The translations under genes were made by a program, and so were the position numbers. A stretch of 64,000 nucleotides of DNA from Conexibacter woesei Iso977N (lineage in GTDB: Bacteria > Actinomycetota > Thermoleophilia > Solirubrobacterales > Solirubrobacteraceae), in assembly GCF_000424625.1 (NCBI RefSeq), contig NZ_AUKG01000001.1, forward strand, positions 992,001-1,056,000, given 5' to 3'. This document shows, piece after piece, positions 26,196 through 34,960 of the stretch. Position 1 is the stretch's first letter. Every line of letters starts with the position of its first letter. The notes under the pieces are model-generated. The model had not been told where the DNA came from. It ran no database searches and saw only the letters and a list, made by a program, of their open reading frames with translations.

Positions 26196-26672
26196 CTACG
26201 CGTCCGGGCCGGCGTCCAGGTGGCGGCGCATGTAGAGGTCGCGCGGCGTCCCGGCGGTGAAGCCGAAGGACGTGTAGAGCGCGATCGCCGCCGGGTTCTC
26301 CTCGTTGACGTCGAGCTCCATGCGGCGGCAGCCGCGCTCCAGCGCGCGCTCGGTCGCGAGCTCCAGCATGGCGCGGGCCACGCCGTGGCCGCGGGCGGAG
26401 GCGTCCACGAAGACGTCCTCGACCAGGCAGTCGCCGCCCGCGCGCCAGATGCCCTGGCGGAAGCGCAGCTGCACGACCCCGCTCGCCGGCGAGTCCTCGT
26501 CCACGGCGCCCAGGACGTACTCGGTGTTGCGGTCCTCCAGCAGGTTCTCGACGCCGGCCAGGAACGCGTTGTCGCTCGGCCACGTCTTCCCCATGTGGTC
26601 GCGGAAGCCGATCAGCAGGCGCGCGACCGTCTCGGCCTCGTGCGGGCCGGCCTTCCAAGCTCTCGTTGCCAC
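26196..26672 (-). CDS. GNAT family N-acetyltransferase
   Basis: A 158-residue GNAT fold. The acetyl-CoA binding motif A reads VEDVFVDASARGHGVARAML with the R-G-H-G-V-A loop, and motif B is ALYTSFGF. Its position directly after the hotdog thioesterase (no gap) shows an operon. The acceptor substrate is unknown. Confidence 0.88.
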   Translation of the reverse strand: MATRAWKAGPHEAETVARLLIGFRDHMGKTWPSDNAFLAGVENLLEDRNTEYVLGAVDEDSPASGVVQLRFRQGIWRAGGDCLVEDVFVDASARGHGVARAMLELATERALERGCRRMELDVNEENPAAIALYTSFGFTAGTPRDLYMRRHLDAGPDA

Positions 26673-27122
26673 TTACGACTCCTTGCGGACGTTCCAGCGC
26701 ACGGTCATGTCGGCGACGACGTCGCCGGCCCCGTCGGTGATCGAGACGTCGACCGAGAACGACACGGCGCCCTCGCGCTCGAGCTCGTCGAGCAGCTCCT
26801 TGGGGTCGGACCCCAGGACGCCGGTCGCGGTCAACACGCCGCGCGGGATCTTCTTGTAGTTGATGGTCGCGGCGTCCGGAGCGAGCTCCAGCGCCGGCAG
26901 GTCGCGCACGAAGGCGGCCGCGAACGCGGCACCCGACGCGGCCTGCCCCAGCGCGAACAGCGCCGACGCGTGCTGCGACCCGGTGTGGTTGCGCAGCGCC
27001 TCGTTGTCCGGCAGCCGCGCGACCCCGCGCCCGACCGCGACCTCGACGATCTCCAGCCCGAGGTGCCCGTTGAACGGGACCGCCTGCTCCATGCCGGCGC
27101 GAAGGGGCTCGAGATCCGCCAT
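26673..27122 (-). CDS. Hotdog-fold thioesterase (DUF4442/PaaI-like)
   Basis: A 149-residue single hotdog domain. The central helix region NHTGSQHASALFALGQAASG matches DUF4442/PaaI-like acyl-CoA thioesterases, as does the later INYKKIPRG. It would hydrolyse an acyl-CoA thioester. Its stop codon abuts the GNAT start. It begins 31 nt after the end of the MBL gene on the same strand, so MBL, hotdog and GNAT may be one transcript. Confidence 0.8.
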   Translation of the reverse strand: MADLEPLRAGMEQAVPFNGHLGLEIVEVAVGRGVARLPDNEALRNHTGSQHASALFALGQAASGAAFAAAFVRDLPALELAPDAATINYKKIPRGVLTATGVLGSDPKELLDELEREGAVSFSVDVSITDGAGDVVADMTVRWNVRKES

Positions 27123-27153
27123 GGATGCGAGCCTAGCCGACGCGCCCCGCGCG

Positions 27154-27915
27154 CTACAGGTCGAGCAGCTCGAGCAGGTCGGTCGCGACCGTGACGTCGC
27201 CGTGGACGGCCGCGGCCTCGCGGTGCAGCGCGGCCTCGTCGGCCTTCGGCGGCACGTGGATCAGCACGAGCCTCTCCGCGCCGCAGTCGACCGCCACCTG
27301 CGCGGCGGCGGCCGGGACCGCGTGGCCCGGCGCGGCCGGCGGCCCCCAGGCGTCGTGGGCCAGGATCCGCGAGCCGCGGGCGAACTCCACGGTCAGCGGG
27401 TCGTCCTCGGTGTCGGTGCACCAGGTCAGCGCGTCGCCGACGCGCACGCCCAGCGTCGGGTTCGTGTGGCGGTCCTGGCGGCGTGTCCGGATCCCGAACG
27501 CCGCAGCAAGGCCACCAACATCCTCACCCACGCCCAGCTCGCCGACGGCGACCTCCAGCTGGGCCAGGTCGACCGGCATGATCGGCGGCGCGAACAGGCG
27601 GTTGAGGACGTCGCCCGTGGGCATGTCGTACAACTCGGCGCCCGGGCCGCGGACCGTGACGTCCATGTCCATCAACTCGGTCAGGTACGGCAGCCCGCAG
27701 ACGTGGTCGATGTGGAAGTGCGTCAGCAGCACCTCCAGCCTCGTGCGGCCCTCCAGGAGCGACGCGCGGTCGGTGATCAGCCGCCGCAGGCCCGTGCCCG
27801 CGTCGACGACCACCGCCGCCTCGCCCGCGTCGTCGCGCAGCAGCAGCGACGACGTCTCCCGCGTGCCCGTGGGCACGAAGCCGCCGCTACCCAAGATGGT
27901 CGCGGCGGCCAACAC
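27154..27915 (-). CDS. MBL-fold hydrolase (RNase Z/cyclic-phosphodiesterase-like)
   Basis: A 253-residue metallo-beta-lactamase protein. It begins with the ILGSGGFVP strand-loop typical of the RNase Z/PQQB-like branch and has a complete HxHxDH motif in LLTHFHIDHVCGLPY. A later ILAHDAW supplies a further ligand. The RNase Z exosite is not evident, so tRNA processing is not claimed. It starts 6 nt after the carboxylase alpha stop on the same strand and is probably co-transcribed with it. Confidence 0.84.
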   Translation of the reverse strand: MLAAATILGSGGFVPTGTRETSSLLLRDDAGEAAVVVDAGTGLRRLITDRASLLEGRTRLEVLLTHFHIDHVCGLPYLTELMDMDVTVRGPGAELYDMPTGDVLNRLFAPPIMPVDLAQLEVAVGELGVGEDVGGLAAAFGIRTRRQDRHTNPTLGVRVGDALTWCTDTEDDPLTVEFARGSRILAHDAWGPPAAPGHAVPAAAAQVAVDCGAERLVLIHVPPKADEAALHREAAAVHGDVTVATDLLELLDL

Positions 27916-27921
27916 GATGGT

Positions 27922-29709
27922 CTACTCGGCCGCCGCCGGCGACTTGATGACCGCGATCGGCGCGCCCGCCTGGATCGGCTCGCCCTCCTTGATGGAGAGC
28001 GACTCGATGACGCCGGCCTTGTGGGCGGTGATCTCGTTCTCCATCTTCATCGCCTCGATGATGCAGAGCAGCTGGCCCTCCTCGACCGTGTCGCCCTGCC
28101 TGACGAGCACCTTCCACATGTTGCCCTGCAGCGGGGAGACCAGCTCGTCGGCGCCGCCGCCACCGGACGACTTGCGCTCGCCGCGCTTCTTCGGGCCGGC
28201 CGCGCCGGCGGCACCAGCGCCGCCCGCCACGACCACGCCGCCGACCGGCGGCGGCCCGATCACCTTCACGTCGAAGCGCCGGCCGCTCACCTCCACGACG
28301 TAGCCCTGCTCGACGGTCTCGTCCTCGTCGTCGCTCGGCGGCTTCGGAGCGGGGAACGCCAGCTCCTTCAACCACGCCTTGTCCTCGACGAGGTCACGGC
28401 ACGTCTCGGCGTTGCCCCACTGCTCCGACGCCAGCAGCGCCTTGTGGAACGGGATCAACGTCTTCAGCTCTTCGATCTCGTACTCGCCCAGCGCGCGCAG
28501 CATGCGCCTCGTGGCGTGCTCGCGATCCTTGTCCCAGACGATCAGCTTGGCGACCATCGGGTCGTACATCGGCGAGACCTCGCCGAACGGCCCGACGCCC
28601 GAGTCGACGCGCACGCCCGGCCCGCTCGGCTCCTTGTAGTTGCCGATCTTGCCCGGGGCGGGGGCGAAGTTGCGCGACGCGTCCTCCGCGTTGATGCGGC
28701 ACTCGATCGCGTGGCCCCTGAGCTCGACGTCCTCCTGCCTGACCGTCAGCTCCTCGCCGGCGGCGGCGAGGATGCCCTCGCGGACGATGTCGACGCCCGT
28801 CGTCATCTCGGTCACGCAGTGCTCGACCTGGACGCGGGTGTTCATCTCCAGGAAGAAGTACTCGCCGTCCTGGAGCATGCCCTCGATCGTGCCGGCGCCG
28901 ACGTAGTCGACGGCCTTCGCCGCGTCGGTCCCGATCTTGCCGATCTTCGCGCGCAGCTCCTCGTCCACGGCCGGGGCCGGGGACTCCTCGATCAGCTTCT
29001 GGTGGCGGCGCTGGACCGAGCAGTCGCGCTCGCCGAGGTGGATGACGTTGCCGTGCCTGTCGGCGAGGATCTGGACCTCGACGTGGCGCGGGTCCGGCAG
29101 GTAGCGCTCGAGGTAGACCGTGCCGTCGGAGAAGAACTTCTCGCCCTCGCGGCTGGCGCCCTCGAAGGCGTCCTTGAGCTTGTCCTCGGTCAGCGCGACG
29201 CGGAAGCCCTTGCCGCCGCCGCCGCTGGCCGCCTTGACGGCGACCGGGAAGCCGATCTCGTCCTTGGCGATCCGCATCGCGTCCTCGACGGTGTCGACCG
29301 GCTCGGTCGTGCCCGGGACGATCGGGACGCCGGCGGCCTGCATCAGCTCGCGGGCCTTGGTCTTCGAGCCCATCGCGTCGATCGCCGACGCGGGCGGGCC
29401 GATGAAGACGATCCCCGCCTCGTCGCAGGCACGTGCGAAGTCGGCGTTCTCGGCGAGGAAGCCATAGCCCGGATGGATGGCTTCGGCCCCCGATTCCTTG
29501 GCGACCTCGATGATCTTGTCGATCTTGAGGTACGACTCAGCTGCGGTGGGTCCACCCAGGAGGTAGGCCTCGTCGGCGCGCTGCACGTGCAGCGCGTCAC
29601 GATCGAGCTCCGAGTAGACGGCGACGGACGCGATCCCCATCTCTTCCAGCGTGCGCATGACGCGGATGGCGATCTCGCCCCGGTTGGCGACCAGGACCTT
29701 GGTGAACAT
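27922..29709 (-). CDS. Acetyl/propionyl-CoA carboxylase alpha subunit (biotin carboxylase + BCCP)
   Basis: A 595-residue AccA-type alpha chain from MFTKVLVANRGEIAIRV; in-frame codons upstream are not conserved. The biotin carboxylase domain (1 to about 450) has HPGYGFLAEN, SGGGGKGF and the EMNTRVQVEH metal/catalytic segment. A linker follows, then a biotinyl domain with EAMKMEN and the biotinylated lysine at 555. It carboxylates biotin for transfer by a beta subunit. A matching beta chain is at 48778 and an epsilon-like peptide at 41097. The subunits are scattered, as is common in actinobacteria. Acetyl- versus propionyl-CoA use depends on the beta partner. Confidence 0.95.
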   Translation of the reverse strand: MFTKVLVANRGEIAIRVMRTLEEMGIASVAVYSELDRDALHVQRADEAYLLGGPTAAESYLKIDKIIEVAKESGAEAIHPGYGFLAENADFARACDEAGIVFIGPPASAIDAMGSKTKARELMQAAGVPIVPGTTEPVDTVEDAMRIAKDEIGFPVAVKAASGGGGKGFRVALTEDKLKDAFEGASREGEKFFSDGTVYLERYLPDPRHVEVQILADRHGNVIHLGERDCSVQRRHQKLIEESPAPAVDEELRAKIGKIGTDAAKAVDYVGAGTIEGMLQDGEYFFLEMNTRVQVEHCVTEMTTGVDIVREGILAAAGEELTVRQEDVELRGHAIECRINAEDASRNFAPAPGKIGNYKEPSGPGVRVDSGVGPFGEVSPMYDPMVAKLIVWDKDREHATRRMLRALGEYEIEELKTLIPFHKALLASEQWGNAETCRDLVEDKAWLKELAFPAPKPPSDDEDETVEQGYVVEVSGRRFDVKVIGPPPVGGVVVAGGAGAAGAAGPKKRGERKSSGGGGADELVSPLQGNMWKVLVRQGDTVEEGQLLCIIEAMKMENEITAHKAGVIESLSIKEGEPIQAGAPIAVIKSPAAAE

Positions 29710-29728
29710 GCGGCGCGGAAGGCTATTT

Positions 29729-29748
29729 GATCGCCGCGTTCGGCGATC
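29729..29748 (-). promoter_or_regulatory. Hairpin in the leader of the carboxylase alpha gene
   Basis: GATCGCCG (29729-29736) and CGGCGATC (29741-29748) form a perfect 8-bp stem with a 4-nt loop, ending 20 nt upstream of the carboxylase start. It may be an operator or RNA hairpin. The remainder of the 242-bp gap to 29951 shows nothing I can name. Confidence 0.3.
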
Positions 29749-29951
29749 CGCCGACGAGTTGGGTGTGTTGTAGGCCTCACCCGGGCAGGGAGTCGCCGAA
29801 AGCACTTTCCGGGTCAGGACTTGCGCCGCAAGGCGCGAGATGGCCATTAGGGACACCACCTGGGCCACGGGCGGTGGGGGCGGGTCAGAGCGCTCCCGCC
29901 GCCCACCTTCTCTCGGGTCGGTCGTCAGGCCGCCTGCGATCATCCCCTGTC

Positions 29952-30974
29952 ATGAAGGGGGAACATGTGCTGGTGGCGTCCGGTCTGGGCGCCGTGAGCG
30001 GTGGTGGGCTGTACGCGCTCACGCCCGGAGGAGGGGTGCAGCAGCTCGACGCGCGGAGCACGACGGGCTTCGCGGTGGAGCCCGGCGCCGCGCCGCGCCT
30101 GGCGCGGCTGCTGTGGACCGACGACGACGTCGAGGCGCCGGGGACGCTGCTGATCAGCGACGCGGCGGGCGACGAGACCGCGTGGACGATCGACGCGCTG
30201 CGCGAGCCGCACGGCGTCCTGTGGCGGGAGGACGGTGGCGGCCTGGTCGTGGTCTCGACGCTCACGAACGCGATCCTGTGGCTGGACCCGGACCGCCGCG
30301 AGGTGGTGCGGACGTGGACGGCGGACGCCGACGAGCCCGGCGACGCGTGGCACCTCAACGACCTCGTCGTCCACGACGGGCGCCTGCTGGCCAGCGCCTT
30401 CGGGCGCTTCCGGACCCACCGCGGGTGGGCGGCGGACGGCGCGCGCGACGGCGCCGGGATCGTCTTCGACGTCGCGACCGGCGCGGACGTCCTGCGCGGG
30501 CTGACGTGCCCGCACGACCCGACGCCGCTGGACGGCGGGTGGCTGGTGTGCGACTCGGCGTCGCGGCGGCTGCTGCGCCTGGACGCGGCGGGGACCGTCG
30601 AGGAGGCGGTGGACCTCGGCGGGTTCACGCGCGGGGTCGCGCACGACGAGGAGCACGTCTACGTCGGGATCAGCGCGCACCGGCTGGCGGGCGCCGACGA
30701 GGGGCGCGCCGCGGTCGTCGCGCTGGAGCGCGCGACGCTCGCGGAGGTCGCGCGCTGGGAGCTGCCGTGCCAGGAGGCGTACGGCCTCGGGTGGCTCCCG
30801 GCGGCGCTGGCCGAGGGCGTGCGCCGCGGTTCAGCGGCGGCTGCGGTCGGCGGCGACGGCGCTGTGGCTGTGGCGGGCGTCGCGGCTCCGGTCCCCGCCG
30901 GCGGCGCGGCCGAGCAGCGCGAAGACGCGGGCGGCGGACGTCTGCGGCGGTTCCTTCGCGGTCTTCAGCCGTAG
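29952..30974 (+). CDS. Beta-propeller protein (TIGR03032/SMP-30-like)
   Basis: A 340-residue protein from the ATG at 29952. It has repeating strand motifs typical of a beta-propeller: HGVLWREDGGGLVVVS, WHLNDLVVHDGRLLAS, PHDPTPLDGGWLVCDSA and FTRGVAHDEEHVYVGI. This pattern recalls TIGR03032/DUF4915 and NHL/SMP-30 propellers. The last roughly 50 residues are Ala/Gly-rich and lie antisense to the cysC 3' end (144-nt overlap), so the conserved domain ends near 30810. No signal peptide is seen. Function unknown; a place beside sulfate-activation genes may be coincidental. Confidence 0.72.
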   Translation: MKGEHVLVASGLGAVSGGGLYALTPGGGVQQLDARSTTGFAVEPGAAPRLARLLWTDDDVEAPGTLLISDAAGDETAWTIDALREPHGVLWREDGGGLVVVSTLTNAILWLDPDRREVVRTWTADADEPGDAWHLNDLVVHDGRLLASAFGRFRTHRGWAADGARDGAGIVFDVATGADVLRGLTCPHDPTPLDGGWLVCDSASRRLLRLDAAGTVEEAVDLGGFTRGVAHDEEHVYVGISAHRLAGADEGRAAVVALERATLAEVARWELPCQEAYGLGWLPAALAEGVRRGSAAAAVGGDGAVAVAGVAAPVPAGGAAEQREDAGGGRLRRFLRGLQP

Positions 30975-31451
30975 GGCCGGCGCGATCGGCGGCTCGTAGG
31001 GGTCCGAGACGCCGGTGAACGCCTGCACCTCGCCGGCGCGGGCGCGTGCGTAGAGGCCGCGGACGTCGCGGTCCTCGCAGATCGCGGTGGGCGCGTCGAC
31101 GTGGACCTCCAGGAACCGCTCGGCGCCGACGATCGCGCGGGCCTCGGCGCGGGCGGACCGGTACGGCGAGACGATCGCGACGATCGGGACCTCGCCCCGG
31201 GCGAGCGCCTTCAGCGCGGCGCGCGCGGCCCGGCGGGCCTGCTCGTGGCGGTCCGCGGCGGAGAAGCCGAGGTCGCGCGATCCGGCGGCCCGCAGCGCGT
31301 CGCCGTCGAGGATGCACGGCGTCCCGCCTGCCCCGCGGACGCGCTCGGCGAGGAGCTTGGCGATCGTGGACTTCCCCGCGCAGGGCAGGCCGGTCAGCCA
31401 GATCGCAACGGCCGGGAGGCCGCCTGGAGGTGTCGACGGGGGCTGGGTCAA
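30831..31451 (-). CDS. cysC: Adenylylsulfate kinase
   Basis: A 206-residue APS kinase producing PAPS from APS and ATP. The P-loop is GLPCAGKS (21-28), then CILDGDALR, the FSAADRHEQ region and the VSPYRSARAEAR segment. The conserved enzyme ends near FALLGR; the last 25 residues are a basic tail overlapping the convergent propeller gene. The reductase at 36793 is of the APS type, so PAPS made here may mainly serve sulfation. It is separated from cysDN by a nucleotidyltransferase on the other strand. Confidence 0.92.
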   Translation of the reverse strand: MTQPPSTPPGGLPAVAIWLTGLPCAGKSTIAKLLAERVRGAGGTPCILDGDALRAAGSRDLGFSAADRHEQARRAARAALKALARGEVPIVAIVSPYRSARAEARAIVGAERFLEVHVDAPTAICEDRDVRGLYARARAGEVQAFTGVSDPYEPPIAPALRLKTAKEPPQTSAARVFALLGRAAGGDRSRDARHSHSAVAADRSRR

Positions 31452-31644
31452 CGGCGGCAGCGTATGTGATCGTGGTGAGAGGCCATGAAGTCGGCGGCGC
31501 CTGGGGACACCGGCGTCTCCGGATGACCGGCGACCGGCCGCGGTATCACGCGATCCACCCGGAGTTGGCGTGTCGGCGCTCTGACAGGCGGCCCGCGTCC
31601 GTCCACCATCGGCTCGTGGGCTCCGGGTCCTCTACGGTCCGCCG

Positions 31645-32376
31645 ATGAGCGACGCCGCCGGCTGGGCCGTCCTGCGCACCGCCGTCGCCGAGGCTCGCAC
31701 CGCGCTCGGCGATCGCCTCGTCGCCGCCTACGCCCTCGGCTCGCTGGTCCACGGCGGCTTCGCTCCCGACGTCTCCGACGTCGACGGCCTGCTGGTCCTC
31801 GACCGCGCCGACGCCGCGGCGGCCGCAGCGATCGAGGCGGTCGTCGCGCGCCACCGCGACCAGCGGCTGTCGCTGTTCTGGGGCGACTGGGCGACGTTCG
31901 GCGCTCCGCCGGAGGCGGCGCGGCTGCCGCCGATCGTGCGGCGTGACCTGCTCGACTGCGGCGTCGCGGTCTTCGGCGACGCGCCGCCGGCGGGGCTGCC
32001 GCGGCCGACCGGCGACGACCTCGTCCGCGAGACCGCCGCGTTCGCCGCGGACTGGCTGGAGCGTCACGGCGGCGTCCCGGACCCGGACGCGCTGCTCGCC
32101 GCCGGGCGGCGTGAGACGACCAAGATGGTGTTGTTCCCCGTCCGCTTCCTGGCCACGACCCACGCCGGCTTGGCGGGCAGCAACGGCGAGGCGGTCGAGT
32201 GGTACGTCAACGCCGGCGGCCCGCACGCGCGCTTGGCCGCGGCCGCCCTGCGCTGGCGCACGTCGGAGATCGACGACCCCGCGCTGCTCACCGACCTCCC
32301 CGCGCTCTACGCCGAAGCCCTCGACGCGCTGCGCGCCCACCCCGCGGTGCCCGACGACGTGAAGGCGCGCCTCTAG
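31645..32376 (+). CDS. Nucleotidyltransferase-domain protein
   Basis: A 243-residue protein. The N-terminal polymerase-beta-like nucleotidyltransferase motif is YALGSLVHGGFAPDVSDVD (G32-S33, with D45/D47). The helical C-terminal half resembles aminoglycoside-nucleotidyltransferase-like or DUF4111-type proteins. No HEPN partner gene is adjacent. It lies on the plus strand between cysC and the sulfate-assimilation run, overlapping the convergent membrane-protein gene by 4 nt. The 193 bp before it show no feature I recognise. Target unknown. Confidence 0.8.
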   Translation: MSDAAGWAVLRTAVAEARTALGDRLVAAYALGSLVHGGFAPDVSDVDGLLVLDRADAAAAAAIEAVVARHRDQRLSLFWGDWATFGAPPEAARLPPIVRRDLLDCGVAVFGDAPPAGLPRPTGDDLVRETAAFAADWLERHGGVPDPDALLAAGRRETTKMVLFPVRFLATTHAGLAGSNGEAVEWYVNAGGPHARLAAAALRWRTSEIDDPALLTDLPALYAEALDALRAHPAVPDDVKARL

Positions 32377-33068
32377 GAGCGGCGCGAGCGCTGGCCGGTC
32401 GAGCGCTGCAGCGCGGCGGCGGTGGTGCGCGCCTCCTCCAGCTCGTGCTCGTTCAGATCCGCCTGCTCGACCGCGTGCGCGCCGGCGGCGGCGGCGAGGG
32501 CCTCGCGCTTGGCTGCGCCCTCCTGCGCCTCGACCAGCTGCTCGGCGGCCCGCGCGGCGTCGCGGGCGTCGAAGCGGCGTTCGAGGATCACCTCGGCGGC
32601 GTAGCGCGGGCGGCCCGGGACCTCGACCTGCTCCGGCCCCGGCTCCTCGTCCCAGCGCAGCGGGCGGTAGCGCCAGGTGTAGAGCCAGCCGTCGTCCTCG
32701 ACGGTCACCGCGAACAGGTCGTGGACGAGGTCCGGGTCCTCGGAGCCCGCGTGCGGGCGCTTCTCCAGGACGTCGCGCAGCACGCTGCGCTGGCGCCACG
32801 CGCGCAGGAGCGGGAGCGTCCCCTCCGCGGTCACGTAGGCCCACATCACCGCGGCGCAGGCCAGCGCGAAGAGGCCCGCCACGATCCAGAACGCCATCAG
32901 CGTGATGCCCGTCGCGAGCCCGACCACGCCGACCCCGCTCGCGACGATGCCGATCGCGCCGGCCCCGCGCACCTCGATGCTCTGCCTCAGCGTTTCACGG
33001 CTCACATGGCGCCACGGGTGGCGGTAGGGCGCCATCAGCTCGGCGCGCTGCGCGGGGACGTCGGCCAT
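32373..33068 (-). CDS. Hypothetical membrane protein with C-terminal coiled coil
   Basis: A 231-residue protein. Two hydrophobic segments (about 36-60 and 62-82) form a helical hairpin. A soluble region with a WLYTWRYRPLRWDEE beta segment follows, then an Ala/Glu-rich helix to the end. No family recognised. It follows the HAD gene by 23 nt at the 3' end of the cysD-cysN run and may be co-transcribed. Confidence 0.68.
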   Translation of the reverse strand: MADVPAQRAELMAPYRHPWRHVSRETLRQSIEVRGAGAIGIVASGVGVVGLATGITLMAFWIVAGLFALACAAVMWAYVTAEGTLPLLRAWRQRSVLRDVLEKRPHAGSEDPDLVHDLFAVTVEDDGWLYTWRYRPLRWDEEPGPEQVEVPGRPRYAAEVILERRFDARDAARAAEQLVEAQEGAAKREALAAAAGAHAVEQADLNEHELEEARTTAAALQRSTGQRSRRS

Positions 33069-33091
33069 CGGTCCGCGCAGGATACGGGCGC

Positions 33092-33733
33092 TCAGGCGAC
33101 GAGCGCGAGCGCGTCGGCGAGTGTCCGGACGACATGGTCCGGCGCCAGGTCGGTGCGCGTCCACTCCTGGCCGTCGGCGATCCACGCGGTCGTCGCGCCG
33201 GCCGCGGCGCCCACGGCGACGTCCACGTCGGAGTCGCCGATCATCCACGCGCCGTCGAGCGCCACGCCGCACGCCTCCGCGGCCAGCTCCAGGATCCGCG
33301 GGTCCGGCTTGCGAACGCCCACCGTCTCGCTGACGATCGTCGCGTCCAGGAACGGTCCCGCGCCGATGCGCTCGAGCGTCCGCGGCTGCACGAGCGTCTC
33401 GCCGTTGGTGACGCACGCGACCTTCCAGCCCGCGGCCCGCAGCGCGCGCAACCGCTCCGCCACGACGCCCTCGACCGGCCGCATCGCCGTCCACGTCACG
33501 CGGCGGTAGTCCTCCAACAACTCCGGGACCGTCGCCTCCAGGCCGAAGCGCTCCCGCACGGCGCCGAGGAACTCGTCGCGCGGCGTGAAGCCCCGCGCGT
33601 TGCGCTCCAGCACCCACGCGCGGTCGTAGCCCTCCGGGAGCGTCGCGTCGGCCCAGACGCCGAACGCCGCGCCCCAGTCGACGAGCGTCCCGTCGAGGTC
33701 GAGCGCCAGCAGCCGGGCCGCAGGCTCGCTCAG
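33092..33733 (-). CDS. HAD family hydrolase, probable CTG start
   Basis: About 213 residues. Motif I LDLDGTLVDW, motif II VTNGE, motif III VRKPDP and motif IV IGDSDVDVAVG are all present, so a phosphatase/phosphoglycolate-like activity is plausible. No ATG, GTG or TTG occurs in frame between the cysN 3' region and motif I. The only well-placed start is a CTG at 33733 that overlaps the cysN TGA as CTGA, mirroring the ATGA/GTGA overlaps elsewhere in the window. Co-translation with cysN suggests a housekeeping role in nucleotide or sulfate metabolism, but that is speculative. Confidence 0.8.
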   Translation of the reverse strand: MSEPAARLLALDLDGTLVDWGAAFGVWADATLPEGYDRAWVLERNARGFTPRDEFLGAVRERFGLEATVPELLEDYRRVTWTAMRPVEGVVAERLRALRAAGWKVACVTNGETLVQPRTLERIGAGPFLDATIVSETVGVRKPDPRILELAAEACGVALDGAWMIGDSDVDVAVGAAAGATTAWIADGQEWTRTDLAPDHVVRTLADALALVA

Positions 33734-34950
33734 GCGATCATCCCGCCGGCGACCGTGTCGTTGGTCGTCTCGTCGATCAGGATGAACGCGCCGGTCACGC
33801 GGTTCTGCGCGTACGGATCGGCGAGCAGCGGGCGGCGGGTCCGGATCCGGATGCGCCCGATGTCGTTCAACCCCAACTCGCTCGGCGGCGCGGCGCGCTC
33901 CAGCGTGTGGATGTCGACCACGTCGACGATCGAGTCGACGATCGCCTCGGCCGTGTGGGTCAAGTGCTTCAACAAGTACCGCGACCCCGGGCGCAGCGCG
34001 CGCTCGGCGAACCAGCACACGTCGGCCTCGAACTCCCGGACCGGCTCCGGCGCGCCCTCGGCGGCGACCAGCACGTCGCCGCGCGAGGCATCGACGTCGT
34101 CTTCGAGCCGGACGGTCACCGACTGCGGCGGGAACGCCTCCTTCAGCGGGCCGTCGAGCGTCTCGATCGCCGCGACGCGCGACCGCACGCCGCTCGGCAG
34201 CACGACGACCTCGTCGCCCGGCCGCACGACGCCCGACGCGACCTGCCCGGCGTAGCCGCGGAAGTCGTTGCCCTCGGAGCGGATCACCAGCTGGACCGGG
34301 AAGCGCAGGTCGGTCAGGTTGCGGTCGTCGGCGGGGTCGATCCCCTCCAAGTGCTCCAACAACGGCTTGCCGGCGTACCAGGGCGTGTTCTCGGACCGGT
34401 CGACCACGTTGTCGCCGGCCAGCGCGCTGATCGGGATGTACGTGATGTCGCGCGAGCTCAAGGACGACCGGAACGCGCAGAAGTCCCGGACGATCTCGTC
34501 GAAGCGCTCCTCGGAGAACTCGACCAGGTCCATCTTGTTGACCGCGACGACCAGGTGCGGGATCCCGAGCAACGACGCGATGAACGCGTGGCGCTTGGTC
34601 TGCTCGACCACACCATGGCGGGCGTCGACGAGCACGATCGCGACGTCCGCGGTCGACGCGCCGGTGACCATGTTGCGCGTGTACTGCACGTGGCCGGGCG
34701 TGTCGGCCAGGATGAAGTCCCGGGCCGGCGTCGCGAAGTAGCGGTAGGCGACGTCGATCGTGATGCCCTGCTCGCGCTCGGCGCGCAGGCCGTCGGTCAG
34801 GCGCGACAGGTCGAGCTCGCCGTCACGGCCGTTGAGGTCGGCGTACTGGTCGGCGAGGATCGCCTTGCTGTCGTGCAGCAGGCGGCCGATGAGCGTGGAC
34901 TTGCCGTCGTCGACGGAGCCCGCGGTGGCGAGGCGGAGAAGCGTGGTCAT
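33730..34950 (-). CDS. cysN: Sulfate adenylyltransferase subunit 1 (GTPase)
   Basis: A 406-residue EF-Tu-like GTPase subunit of ATP sulfurylase. G1 is GSVDDGKST (11-19), G3 DTPGH (83-87), G4 NKMD (138-141). It couples GTP hydrolysis to APS formation by CysD. No CysC domain is fused. The ATG at 34950 is chosen because homology begins at LLRLATAGSVDDG. It lies 10 nt downstream of cysD and ends in a CTGA overlap with the HAD gene. Confidence 0.96.
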   Translation of the reverse strand: MTTLLRLATAGSVDDGKSTLIGRLLHDSKAILADQYADLNGRDGELDLSRLTDGLRAEREQGITIDVAYRYFATPARDFILADTPGHVQYTRNMVTGASTADVAIVLVDARHGVVEQTKRHAFIASLLGIPHLVVAVNKMDLVEFSEERFDEIVRDFCAFRSSLSSRDITYIPISALAGDNVVDRSENTPWYAGKPLLEHLEGIDPADDRNLTDLRFPVQLVIRSEGNDFRGYAGQVASGVVRPGDEVVVLPSGVRSRVAAIETLDGPLKEAFPPQSVTVRLEDDVDASRGDVLVAAEGAPEPVREFEADVCWFAERALRPGSRYLLKHLTHTAEAIVDSIVDVVDIHTLERAAPPSELGLNDIGRIRIRTRRPLLADPYAQNRVTGAFILIDETTNDTVAGGMIA

Positions 34951-34960
34951 AGAAGAAGTC

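Noticed and set aside
27154-27915. Assignment as tRNase Z
   Set aside because: The HxHxDH core and N-terminal strand fit, but the characteristic exosite is not visible and the length and C-terminus differ.
29710-29951. Possible riboswitch in the 242-bp gap between carboxylase alpha and the beta-propeller gene
   Set aside because: Apart from one 8-bp hairpin I could not recognise a conserved riboswitch core.
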